The notes: generated by a model from the sequence alone, not told the origin. A DNA stretch of 8,312 bases from Bacteroidota bacterium (GCA_009908885.1 JAAAOL010000428.1:1-8312), one strand, 5' to 3'. Positions 1 through 7,024 are shown, numbered from the stretch's first letter. Translations and numbers: made by a program.

Positions 1-1
1 T

Positions 2-1693
2 TACCAGGACGAGCACGCGGGAACGGGCTTCCCGACGACGTGCCTCGATTGCCATAACGCCACCGACTGGAACGAGGCCACGTTCGACCACGCCGCCGCC
101 GCGGGCGGCTTCGCGCTCCTCGGCTCCCATGATGATCTGGAGTGTAGCGCCTGCCATGCGCCCCCACCTGGCTTCGATCCGCTGTTCAACCCGTCGAGCG
201 ATCAGGACTGCTACACCTGCCATCAGCCCGACTACCAGGAGGAGCATTCCGACGACAACTTCCCGACGACCTGCCTGACGTGCCACGGCACCGACAGCTG
301 GGACACAGACGCCTTCGATCACGCGCTGACCTCTGGAGGGTTTTCGCTCATCGGCGCGCACGTATCGCTCGACTGCTCGTCGTGCCACGGTCCACCGCCG
401 GAGCTCACGCCGCTCTTCAACCCGGCGAGTGACCAGGACTGCCTGACGTGTCATCAGCCGGACTACGACGCCGCCCACGCGGGAACGGGCTTCCCGACGA
501 CGTGCCTCGATTGCCATAACGCCACCGACTGGAACGAGGCCACGTTCGACCACGCCGCCGTAGCCGAGGGCTTTGCCCTGCTCGGTACGCACGTCGATCT
601 GGAGTGCTCGGCCTGCCACGCACCCCCGCCCGACTTCACGCCGCTCTTCGATCCGACGAGCGACCAGGACTGCTACACCTGCCACCAGTCGGATTACGAA
701 ACGCAACATGCCGCGGACGGCTTCCCGACGACGTGCCTCGACTGCCACGGCATCGACAGCTGGCAAGGCGCGACCTTTACACATGCCGAGGCTGCCGGAG
801 GCTTCGCGTTGCTGGGAGCGCACGAACCGCTGCCTTGCTCGGCCTGCCACGCCCCGCCGCCTGGCTTCGATCCGCTGTTCAACCCGACGAGCGATCAGGA
901 CTGCTATGCGTGTCACCAGCCGGACTACGAGGCGCAGCACGCCGCGGACGGCTTCCCGACGACGTGCTTCGACTGCCACAGCCTCGATACCTGGGACGAT
1001 GCCGTCTTCGACCATGCGACGTCGGCGAGCGGCTTCGCGCTGCTCGGGGCTCACGTCGATCTGGAATGCACGGCATGCCATGCGCCCCCGCCCGACTTCA
1101 CGCCGCTCTTCGATCCGGCGAGCGACCAGGACTGCTACACCTGCCATCAGCCGGACTACGAGACGCAGCACGCGGGCGACGGATTCCCGTTCACCTGCCT
1201 CGACTGCCACACGACCGACGACTGGCAGGACGCCACCTTCGATCATGTGACGTCGTCGGGCGGCTTTGACCTGGTCGGGACGCACGAGGCGTTGCCCTGC
1301 ACCGCGTGCCACGCCCCGCCGCCGGACTTCACGCCGCTCTTCGATCCGCTCGATCAGGACGACTGCCTGACGTGTCATCAGCCGGACTTCGACCAGGCCC
1401 ATGGCGGGCAGGGCTATCCGACGACCTGCCTGGACTGCCACACGCCAACGCAGTGGACGGACGTCTCTTTTGACCACGACGCCGACTTCTTCCCCATCTT
1501 CTCCGGGCGGCACGAAGACGAATGGGCAACCTGCCAGTCGTGCCACATGCAGCAGGATGACTTCAGCGTGTTTACGTGCCTGACCTGCCACGAGCACAAC
1601 CAGGCGGAGATGGACGAGCGGCACGAGGATGTGGGCGGCTACGTCTACGAATCGACGGCCTGCTTCACGTGCCATCCGACCGGGGAGGACTAG
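2..1693 (+). CDS. Giant multiheme c-type cytochrome with 77-residue triheme repeats (5' partial)
   Basis: The reading frame is open from base 2 to the TAG at 1691-1693, giving 563 visible codons; the start and export signal lie upstream of the window. There are 22 CxxCH heme-attachment motifs, one per about 26 residues. First-motif cysteines fall at 41, 272, 503, 734, 965, 1196 and 1427, exactly 231 bp apart, so the protein is a tandem array of 77-residue units. Each full unit has three CxxCH and three extra histidines (F-D/T-H, G-x-H and one about four residues after a conserved D-Y/F), which fits bis-His ligation of three hemes. Between hemes lies a conserved A/G-P-P-P turn. The last unit diverges into a C-terminal module ending C-F-T-C-H-P. 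Hemes would be attached in the periplasm, so the protein is periplasmic or extracellular. It is followed after 4 bp by a beta-barrel gene. Role inferred: long-range electron conduction. No exact family is assigned. Confidence 0.95.
   Translation, partial: YQDEHAGTGFPTTCLDCHNATDWNEATFDHAAAAGGFALLGSHDDLECSACHAPPPGFDPLFNPSSDQDCYTCHQPDYQEEHSDDNFPTTCLTCHGTDSWDTDAFDHALTSGGFSLIGAHVSLDCSSCHGPPPELTPLFNPASDQDCLTCHQPDYDAAHAGTGFPTTCLDCHNATDWNEATFDHAAVAEGFALLGTHVDLECSACHAPPPDFTPLFDPTSDQDCYTCHQSDYETQHAADGFPTTCLDCHGIDSWQGATFTHAEAAGGFALLGAHEPLPCSACHAPPPGFDPLFNPTSDQDCYACHQPDYEAQHAADGFPTTCFDCHSLDTWDDAVFDHATSASGFALLGAHVDLECTACHAPPPDFTPLFDPASDQDCYTCHQPDYETQHAGDGFPFTCLDCHTTDDWQDATFDHVTSSGGFDLVGTHEALPCTACHAPPPDFTPLFDPLDQDDCLTCHQPDFDQAHGGQGYPTTCLDCHTPTQWTDVSFDHDADFFPIFSGRHEDEWATCQSCHMQQDDFSVFTCLTCHEHNQAEMDERHEDVGGYVYESTACFTCHPTGED
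14..98 (+). repeat. 85-bp exact direct repeat, copy 1
   Basis: This stretch is identical base for base to 476-560, at an offset of 462 bp or two 77-residue units. It covers the first heme motif of the unit through the F-D-H ligand histidine. Synonymous positions are identical too, unlike the comparison with the intervening unit, which points to recent duplication or gene conversion. Confidence 0.93.
476..560 (+). repeat. 85-bp exact direct repeat, copy 2
   Basis: Identical to 14-98 and ended on both sides by single mismatches (475 versus 13, 561 versus 99). It lies within the third visible cytochrome unit. Confidence 0.93.
1682..1689 (+). promoter_or_regulatory. Ribosome binding site for the beta-barrel gene
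   Basis: A GGGGAGGA stretch lies inside the last codons of the cytochrome gene, 8 nt before the ATG at 1698. It decides the barrel start over upstream in-frame codons near 1629, and the arrangement suggests translational coupling to the cytochrome. Confidence 0.75.
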
Positions 1694-1697
1694 GCCG

Positions 1698-3326
1698 ATG
1701 CGGCAGGTGTGTCTGGTGGTCATGTTGATTCTCTGCGGGGCAGCCTCGTCCCGGGCGCAGACGGTGATCCCCGCGAAGGTGACGTACATCGCGGGCGCTA
1801 ACATCTACCTGGATGCGGGTCGCGACGCGGGAATTCATCCGGACGATACCCTCACCGTGCTCCGCGACGAAGCGCCGATGGGCAGCCTGCACGTCATCAG
1901 CAGCATGTCCGACCGCAGCGTGCTGACGTTCGTGGACGACCCGTTCCCGGTGACGCTCGGCACGACCCTGCGGCTGCGCCTGCCTGAAGGAGCAAAACCG
2001 GAACAGCCTCAGGAGACGACTTCCGAAGAAGACGAGATCGAACAGCCCGTTTCTCCAACCGAACTGATCGCGGAGGCCGACACGGTGGACACCACGCCGC
2101 AGAAGCCTTCTCGCACGACGCGCGACCGTGCCACGCGACGTCGACGGCGCGGTGGGCCGCGGGTGTCGGGGCGGGTGATGCTGTCCCTCAACGCGGTGCG
2201 CTCCACGACCCGCTGGACGAACGGCACCGTGAACGAGACGCAGCGGACCTTCGCCACGCCGTCGCTCAACCTGCACACGCGGGTGCGCGACCTGCCGGGC
2301 GGCGTCCAGTTTCAGACGCGCCTCCGGGCCGACCACCGCTACACATCGGGCCGCTCCATCACCCCGGCGACGAGCGTGCGGGCGTATCAAGCCGTGCTGT
2401 CGAAAGACATCGGCGCGACGACGGTCCAGGCCGGGCGCTTCTACAATCGCTACGAGCCGTTCAGTGGCTACTGGGACGGCGCGCTCGTACGCTACGGGCG
2501 TGACCACCTCGGCCTGGGGACGGCGGTCGGCTTCATGCCGGAGCGCAGCAACGAAGGCTTCTCGTCCGAGATGCCGCGCTACTCGGCCTTCGCCCACCTG
2601 ACCCTCGGCGAGCGGCAGCGGGTGGAGTACGATGCCGAGGTATCGTTCAACGAAATCCGACCGACGGGCGACCTGCTGACGCATCGCTACGCCGGCGTGT
2701 CACAGCGCCTCAGCACGCGCTGGGGCTCCGTGCGCAGCGACCTCCAGCTGGACCGCGACCCGCTGGAGGGCGGATGGGTCGCCTCGCGCTTTTACGTGCG
2801 GGGCACGGTCATGCCGACCCGCGCCCTGCACCTGCGGGGACGCTACGAGGTGCGGCAATCGTACAGCATCTGGCGGACGACGCGCGTCATCAGCCCGCGC
2901 CGCGACCGGGCCAGCGGCGGGTTCTCCCTGCGCCTGCTGGGCGGCTCCCTCGGCGGCGACCTGTCAGTGAACCTGGACGACGACGCGACGAGCCGCACGT
3001 GGAGCGGCTTCGTGCAGCATCCCGACCTCGGCGTGTGGGGCCTCGGCCTCTCGGCGAACATGAGTTACTGGGACGCCGACCGGGGCACGTCCTTTTTCCT
3101 GAACACGGGCGTTTCGCGTCGGGCCGGAGCGCTCCGCATGCGCGTCAGCTACCAGTACTCCCGGACGTCGGTGCTCACGCGCGATCCGCTGGTCACCCAT
3201 GCGGGCACGCTGCGCCTCGTGCTGCCCGTGGGCCGTCGCTTCTTTACGAGCACGCAGCTACGGGTGCAGCAGGGCGAGACGCTGCGCAGCCTGTCCGGCA
3301 ACGCGAGCGTATGGTGGACGTTTTGA
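1698..3326 (+). CDS. Outer-membrane beta-barrel protein with N-terminal periplasmic beta domain
   Basis: A 542-residue protein. ATG 1698 is chosen because it follows a good ribosome binding site and gives a clean signal peptide: residues 1-20, with hydrophobic V-M-L-I-L-C and cleavage after S-S-R-A. Residues about 25-97 form a small beta-rich domain (A-G-A-N-I-Y-L-D-A-G-R-D-A-G) like those in surface and flagellar-associated exported proteins. A Pro/Glu/Thr-rich linker with a run of arginines follows (about 98-160). From about residue 161 to the end the sequence alternates polar and aromatic/hydrophobic residues in short strands rich in Tyr, Trp and Arg. It ends in Phe, as outer-membrane barrels usually do. 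It lies 4 bp after the multiheme cytochrome gene, so it may form a sheath or pore for it, as in porin-cytochrome conduits; that role is inferred. No heme motif is present. Confidence 0.85.
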   Translation: MRQVCLVVMLILCGAASSRAQTVIPAKVTYIAGANIYLDAGRDAGIHPDDTLTVLRDEAPMGSLHVISSMSDRSVLTFVDDPFPVTLGTTLRLRLPEGAKPEQPQETTSEEDEIEQPVSPTELIAEADTVDTTPQKPSRTTRDRATRRRRRGGPRVSGRVMLSLNAVRSTTRWTNGTVNETQRTFATPSLNLHTRVRDLPGGVQFQTRLRADHRYTSGRSITPATSVRAYQAVLSKDIGATTVQAGRFYNRYEPFSGYWDGALVRYGRDHLGLGTAVGFMPERSNEGFSSEMPRYSAFAHLTLGERQRVEYDAEVSFNEIRPTGDLLTHRYAGVSQRLSTRWGSVRSDLQLDRDPLEGGWVASRFYVRGTVMPTRALHLRGRYEVRQSYSIWRTTRVISPRRDRASGGFSLRLLGGSLGGDLSVNLDDDATSRTWSGFVQHPDLGVWGLGLSANMSYWDADRGTSFFLNTGVSRRAGALRMRVSYQYSRTSVLTRDPLVTHAGTLRLVLPVGRRFFTSTQLRVQQGETLRSLSGNASVWWTF

Positions 3327-3329
3327 CGC

Positions 3330-3335
3330 GGAGGA
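3330..3335 (+). promoter_or_regulatory. Ribosome binding site for the ferredoxin-flavoprotein gene
   Basis: GGAGGA just after the barrel stop codon, 10 nt before the ATG at 3346. It supports that start over the much longer open frame that begins at 3199 inside the barrel gene. Confidence 0.7.
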
Positions 3336-3345
3336 CCTGAGACCG

Positions 3346-4671
3346 ATGGAAACGCTGCTCATCTGGATCATCGCGGCGGGGCTGCTGCTCGTCTTCGTCG
3401 TGCCGTACTTCCTGCGGCATCGCAAGGCGCAGCGAAAGGCCGAGACCGCCCTCCGGGAGGTCGAGAAGCAAGGCGGCCCGCAACCCGCATCGCTGCATCC
3501 CGTCGTCAACCCCGGCATCTGCATCGGCGCGGCCAACTGCGTGGCGGTTTGCCCGGAGAAGGACGTCCTCGGCCTCGTGGCGGGGCAGGCCGTCGCCATC
3601 CACCCGACGCACTGCGTGGGGCACGGCCTCTGCGAGCGCTCCTGCCCGGTCGAGGCGATCCAGCTTGTGCTCGGCTCGGCGCAGCGCGGCGTAGACATTC
3701 CGCGGATCCAGGAGAACTTCGAGACGAACGTGGACGGCATCTACGTCATCGGCGAGCTGGGCGGGATGGGCCTCATTCGCAACGCCTTCGAACAGGCACG
3801 GCAGTGCATCGACGGTATCCTCCGCGAAAAGCGGTCTGTGCCGGATGACGCCTACGACGTGCTCATCGTGGGCTGCGGCCCGGCGGGACTGGCGGCGTCG
3901 CTGAACTGTCTGCATCACGGCCTGCGCTTCGTCACCATCGAGAAAGAAGACATCGGCGGGACGGTGCGCTACTACCCCCGGCGCAAGCTGGTCATGACCC
4001 ATCCGGTGAAGGTCCCGGGCTACGGCAAGCTGTCCTACCGCGAGGTCTCGAAGGAAGATCTGATCGAGACGTGGGAAGACATCGTCACGACGACGGGCGT
4101 CGACGCGCACATCCGGACGGGCGAGCTGTTTACGGGCGGCGAACAGCGCGACGACGGCTGTTTTGAGGTGCAGACGAACGAGGACACGTATCGGGCGCGG
4201 CGGGTCGTCCTGGCCATCGGGCGGCGAGGCATCCCCCGCAAGCTGGACATCCCCGGTGAGGAGGCGCCGAACGTGGCCTACTCGCTCCTCGACCCCGACC
4301 AGTACCAGGGCTACCGCATCACCATCGTCGGGGGTGGCGACTCGGCCATCGAGGCCGCCCTGTCGCTTTCCGATCAGCCGGACACGACCGTCCGCCTCTC
4401 CTACCGCAAGGACAAGTTCTCCCGGCTCAAACCCGCCAACCAGGAACGCATCGAGCGCGCCATCACCAGCGGCGACGTGACCTTTCTGCCGGAGACCAAC
4501 CTGTCGCGCATCTCCGAGACGCAGGTGTGGTACGTCGACGCTGACGGTGAGGAGCACGTGTTGCCGAATGACTACGTGTTCATCTTCATCGGCGGCACGC
4601 TGCCGACCTCCATGCTCAAGGAGATGGGGATCGTGATCGACACCAAGTTCGGGGAGCCCATCTCGGCATAA
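3346..4671 (+). CDS. Membrane-anchored ferredoxin-NAD(P)/FAD oxidoreductase, permuted TrxR-like fold
   Basis: A 441-residue protein. Residues 3-22 are a transmembrane helix followed by R-H-R-K-A-Q-R-K, so by the positive-inside rule the body faces the cytoplasm. Residues 59-100 are a two-cluster ferredoxin domain, but each motif has three cysteines (C59, C65, C69 and C90, C96, C100), with Ala62 and His93 where the second Cys would be. A GxGxxG dinucleotide fold is at 176-181 (G-C-G-P-A-G), with an acidic residue ending the second strand (E199). A second Rossmann motif (G-G-G-D-S-A-I-E-A-A) is at 329-338. No CxxC redox disulfide is seen, so it is not a thioredoxin reductase proper. The G-I-Y-V-I-G-E segment that normally closes this fold lies at 131-137, before the first Rossmann. 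Likely role: passing electrons between NAD(P)H, FAD and Fe-S clusters at the inner membrane. It sits 19 bp after the barrel gene in the same apparent operon. Confidence 0.88.
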   Translation: METLLIWIIAAGLLLVFVVPYFLRHRKAQRKAETALREVEKQGGPQPASLHPVVNPGICIGAANCVAVCPEKDVLGLVAGQAVAIHPTHCVGHGLCERSCPVEAIQLVLGSAQRGVDIPRIQENFETNVDGIYVIGELGGMGLIRNAFEQARQCIDGILREKRSVPDDAYDVLIVGCGPAGLAASLNCLHHGLRFVTIEKEDIGGTVRYYPRRKLVMTHPVKVPGYGKLSYREVSKEDLIETWEDIVTTTGVDAHIRTGELFTGGEQRDDGCFEVQTNEDTYRARRVVLAIGRRGIPRKLDIPGEEAPNVAYSLLDPDQYQGYRITIVGGGDSAIEAALSLSDQPDTTVRLSYRKDKFSRLKPANQERIERAITSGDVTFLPETNLSRISETQVWYVDADGEEHVLPNDYVFIFIGGTLPTSMLKEMGIVIDTKFGEPISA

Positions 4672-4672
4672 G

Positions 4673-4688
4673 CCTCTTTTTCAAGAGG
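4673..4688 (+). terminator. Small hairpin after the operon, possible weak terminator
   Basis: CCTCTT and AAGAGG form a perfect 6-bp stem around a 4-nt loop directly after the stop codon. No U-tract follows, so intrinsic termination is doubtful. The right arm can instead pair with CTCTT at 4693-4697 (AAGAG 4683-4687, 5-nt loop), giving two mutually exclusive hairpins. Confidence 0.35.
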
Positions 4689-4705
4689 TCGGCTCTTCGT
4701 ACTAT
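4678..4705 (+). promoter_or_regulatory. Weak sigma70-like promoter candidate for the globin gene
   Basis: TTTTCA (4678-4683) and TACTAT (4700-4705) are separated by 16 bp and each match 4 of 6 consensus bases. They lie in the only AT-richer patch between the operon and the globin. It overlaps the hairpin. Weak by sequence alone, and a non-E. coli promoter code is possible. Confidence 0.22.
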
Positions 4706-4756
4706 ACGGGGGAGCACGCACCGCTTGCGATCCAATTCCCGCTGTCCCCGCCAGCC

Positions 4757-5173
4757 ATGCCCAATCCTGAGACGGAAGCCATCCACCAGAGCCTGAAGCG
4801 CTGTCATCAACATTCAGACTTCATCCGGATCTTCTACGACGAGTTTCTGGACGACGCCCCGCACATCCAGGCGAAGTTTGCCGATACCGACATGAACCGG
4901 CAGATCATGATGGTCGAGGCGTCGCTCTACACGTGCATCCTGGCCGCCGACGACGTGCCGTACGCCGTCCGCTCGATCCGCGACCTGGGCCGGATGCACC
5001 ACGGCATGGGCATCGGCTCGGAGTACTACGACGCCTGGCTCGACAGCCTCATCGCTGCCGTCCGCCGGTGCGATGAGCAGTTCGACGAGCGCCTGGAGTC
5101 CATCTGGCGGGATGTGATGCGGGAGAGCATTGCCATGATGCTGGCGGCCGGCGACGCGCAGGACGCGTCCTGA
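4757..5173 (+). CDS. Single-domain bacterial globin
   Basis: A 138-residue protein of the length expected for one globin domain. Heme-pocket landmarks can be placed: F26-Y27 with Tyr27 as probable B10, Phe41 as CD1 in K-F-A-D-T-D, Gln49 as probable distal E7, and H81-H-G-M-G-I with His81 as proximal ligand, matching the H-x-x-x-G-V/I pattern of Vitreoscilla and flavohemoglobin-type globins. Tyr B10 with Gln E7 is typical of bacterial globins handling O2 or NO. There is no reductase domain, so an external electron donor is needed. No clear ribosome binding site precedes the ATG and no upstream in-frame start offers an alternative. It lies 85 bp after the ferredoxin-flavoprotein gene and converges on a cytochrome gene with 12 bp between stops. 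O2 or NO sensing or detoxification is inferred. Confidence 0.85.
   Translation: MPNPETEAIHQSLKRCHQHSDFIRIFYDEFLDDAPHIQAKFADTDMNRQIMMVEASLYTCILAADDVPYAVRSIRDLGRMHHGMGIGSEYYDAWLDSLIAAVRRCDEQFDERLESIWRDVMRESIAMMLAAGDAQDAS
5159..5172. repeat. 14-bp perfect palindrome at the globin 3' end
   Basis: CAGGACGCGTCCTG is self-complementary and overlaps the last codons and stop of the globin gene. It lies at the convergent junction with the - strand cytochrome, where no other terminator-like structure is seen. It has no loop or U-tract and may be chance in GC-rich coding sequence. Confidence 0.4.
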
Positions 5174-5185
5174 GGCGCGCTGATC

Positions 5186-7024
5186 TCAGAATGCAGCCTC
5201 TCCGACGCGCGGCACGATGCAACGCTGCGTCACGCGCTGGAGTGCCGCGCCGAAGTCGTCGTAGATACGCCGCTGATTCGCGGGCGTCGGGTCGTGGCAG
5301 GTAAGGCAGGCCCCCACGCGCAGGATCCGCTGTTGCTCGACGCGGGAAAACGGCCGTGCATCGACGCGGGTGGTGCTGGCATCGTCGCGCTCGCCGAGGA
5401 AGGGAATCCAGGCATCGGCGGGCAATCCGTCGCGCAAGGCCGCGAAGGACGGTGTGAACGTCCAGCGGCCAGTCGTTCCGTCGTCGCGAACCAGTTTCAG
5501 ATCGCCCTGGCCGTAGCCGAGTGCGACCGGGTCCAGGTGACAACTGGCACAGGACCGGCCCGCTGCCGCCGTCGTGTGGGGCACGGCCGGGGCAAAGAGG
5601 CGGTGGAAGCTTCCTTCCTGAGCCAGTGTTGCAGGATCGGTACGTACGTCGCGCTGGTGGGTGTTGAGCGTCATAATCATGCCCGGCGCGAAGGGCTCGA
5701 TGCGGGCGCCCTCGTCGGGCGTACGGGCGGCGGCGCTCGTGCGGACGCCCAGCGTCGGCGGCCCCGCCAGGAAGTCGGACGCGAACTCGCGCCATCGGCC
5801 CTCGGTGTCCTGCTGGGTGTGGCAGCCCAGGCATTGCGGCACCCACGCCGTGTGGCAGCTCTGGCAGGTGACGCGCTCGTGCCCCGGCACCCGGCACGCC
5901 TCCACCGGGGCGGCAAGCGGTCGACGCGTGCCGTCTAGCTTGCCCTCCAGCACGGGCTGCCCGGTGTCGTCGAGAAAGACGTTGACGAGTGGCGTACCCC
6001 GCCGGGCCGTCGTCACAAACTTTCGATCTGGAAACGGCTGCTGGTGCCGCAGCAGCACGATCATGCGCGACTCGCGGTCCAGGTCCGCCCACCCGACCGT
6101 CGGCGGCGGCTCCGACGTGTGGCAGTCAGTGCAGGCGACGTCCACCGCGGCATCCTGATGCAGGTACACCTGTCCGTCGCCCATCGTCTCGCGGGAGGTG
6201 TGGCAGTCGATGCAGGCGAGACCGGCGGCGTGGTGCACGTCGTCTGGCATCTGCTCGAAGACGCGCTCATCGGCCAGCAGGCGGTAGTTCGTGCTGTCCG
6301 GCATCTCGCTGGCCGTCAGCAGTGTCTCATGCCAGCCTTCATAGTTGGTGCTGATGCGGCCTGAGCGGCTGTGGCATCCGAAGCACGTGTCGTTGCCGAC
6401 CTGGACGGTCAGCGCGGGATGGGTGGCGGCGTCCCGCACGTCGTGGTACTGCACGTGGCAGGCCACGCAGCCGCCGCCGCGCGAGAGCTCGGTGACCGGA
6501 CCCGGCGCTTCCTTCTCGGTGCCGAGATGGCACACCGTGCAGAGCTGCTGCAGATGGGCGTCCGCGAGCGAGTGCCCGAGGTCGGCCAGCCCGTCCGTGC
6601 CGTTCGGCGTGGGCTGCTCGCCGAAGACCCAGCGGTTGACGGATACGATGCCACGCCCCGACGCCATGAGCGAAGTCTCGACGCGGTTGACGAGGTCGGT
6701 GTGGCACGCCGTGCCGCCGCACGTCTGCATCGCCGTGCTCAGGTTGCCCGGCACGACGACCATCGACGCGTGGGCGCCCTCCACCGTCGGATCGGTGGGA
6801 TCGCCGCCGTGACAGCCGAAACAGCCGAGCGCTGCCGGGTCGTGAAACGGTGAGAACCCGGTCATTCCGGCGTGACAGTCGAGGCACGTCTCCGCGTCCG
6901 GCGATACCGTCGCCGCCTCCACGTAGGGCTCAGCGGAGGACGCCGGCCTGGGACGCTGCATCCACCACAGCGCGCCCACGAGCCCGATCGCAAGCAGCAA
7001 CGCAACGACGTAGATCCACTTCAC
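5186..7024 (-). CDS. Membrane-anchored dodecaheme-type c cytochrome
   Basis: A 612-residue protein starting at GTG (7022-7024); the only farther in-frame candidate before an upstream stop is a CTG. Residues 4-22 form a signal-anchor or transmembrane helix, placing the rest in the periplasm. Eleven CxxCH motifs have first cysteines at residues 47, 68, 162, 186, 214, 271, 298, 387, 398, 492 and 573. A twelfth site is CX4CH at 102-108 (C-G-G-T-A-C-H). Many further histidines (H-H at 264-265, H327, H483) could be axial ligands. No CxxCK or other substrate-heme motif is seen, so an electron-transfer role is more likely than catalysis. Motif spacing is irregular, unlike the 77-residue repeat cytochrome, so the two are not recent paralogs. 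A periplasmic relay between the quinone pool or reductases and an outer-membrane conduit is inferred. The gene ends 12 bp from the convergent globin. Exact family not recognised. Confidence 0.93.
   Translation of the reverse strand: MKWIYVVALLLAIGLVGALWWMQRPRPASSAEPYVEAATVSPDAETCLDCHAGMTGFSPFHDPAALGCFGCHGGDPTDPTVEGAHASMVVVPGNLSTAMQTCGGTACHTDLVNRVETSLMASGRGIVSVNRWVFGEQPTPNGTDGLADLGHSLADAHLQQLCTVCHLGTEKEAPGPVTELSRGGGCVACHVQYHDVRDAATHPALTVQVGNDTCFGCHSRSGRISTNYEGWHETLLTASEMPDSTNYRLLADERVFEQMPDDVHHAAGLACIDCHTSRETMGDGQVYLHQDAAVDVACTDCHTSEPPPTVGWADLDRESRMIVLLRHQQPFPDRKFVTTARRGTPLVNVFLDDTGQPVLEGKLDGTRRPLAAPVEACRVPGHERVTCQSCHTAWVPQCLGCHTQQDTEGRWREFASDFLAGPPTLGVRTSAAARTPDEGARIEPFAPGMIMTLNTHQRDVRTDPATLAQEGSFHRLFAPAVPHTTAAAGRSCASCHLDPVALGYGQGDLKLVRDDGTTGRWTFTPSFAALRDGLPADAWIPFLGERDDASTTRVDARPFSRVEQQRILRVGACLTCHDPTPANQRRIYDDFGAALQRVTQRCIVPRVGEAAF

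Larger units (their letters stand above)
2..1490 (+). repeat. Coding tandem repeat, 231-bp unit, about seven units
   Basis: Equivalent cysteine codons recur at an exact 231-bp spacing seven times, with no indel between units. The array runs off the left edge, so the true copy number is unknown. Units form subtypes by the segment after the second heme: G-F-D-P-L-F-N-P in the first and fourth visible units, D-F-T-P-L-F-D-P in the third, fifth and sixth, and E-L-T-P-L-F-N-P in the second. This mosaic pattern suggests repeated unequal exchange or gene conversion. The seventh unit decays after its F-D-H into the distinct C-terminal module. Confidence 0.93.

Noticed and set aside
573..1269. Long open frames in the other + frames and on the - strand across the cytochrome repeats
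   Set aside because: They are Arg/Pro-rich shadows of the heme-repeat frame, with no ribosome binding site or domain features.
2..1490. Regular repeats that could suggest a CRISPR-like array
   Set aside because: The 231-bp units are continuous coding sequence with conserved heme motifs and no repeat/spacer alternation.
1665..2684. 339-codon - strand open frame opposite the barrel gene
   Set aside because: It has shadow composition (Arg, His and Val rich) and lies opposite a well-supported signal-peptide/barrel gene.
3244..4557. 437-codon - strand open frame opposite the ferredoxin-flavoprotein
   Set aside because: It is a GC-rich antisense shadow; the + strand has clear Rossmann and Fe-S motifs.
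5049..6092. 347-codon - strand open frame overlapping the dodecaheme cytochrome
   Set aside because: It is out of frame with the CxxCH-bearing gene and shows only Arg/Ala/Gly-rich shadow sequence.
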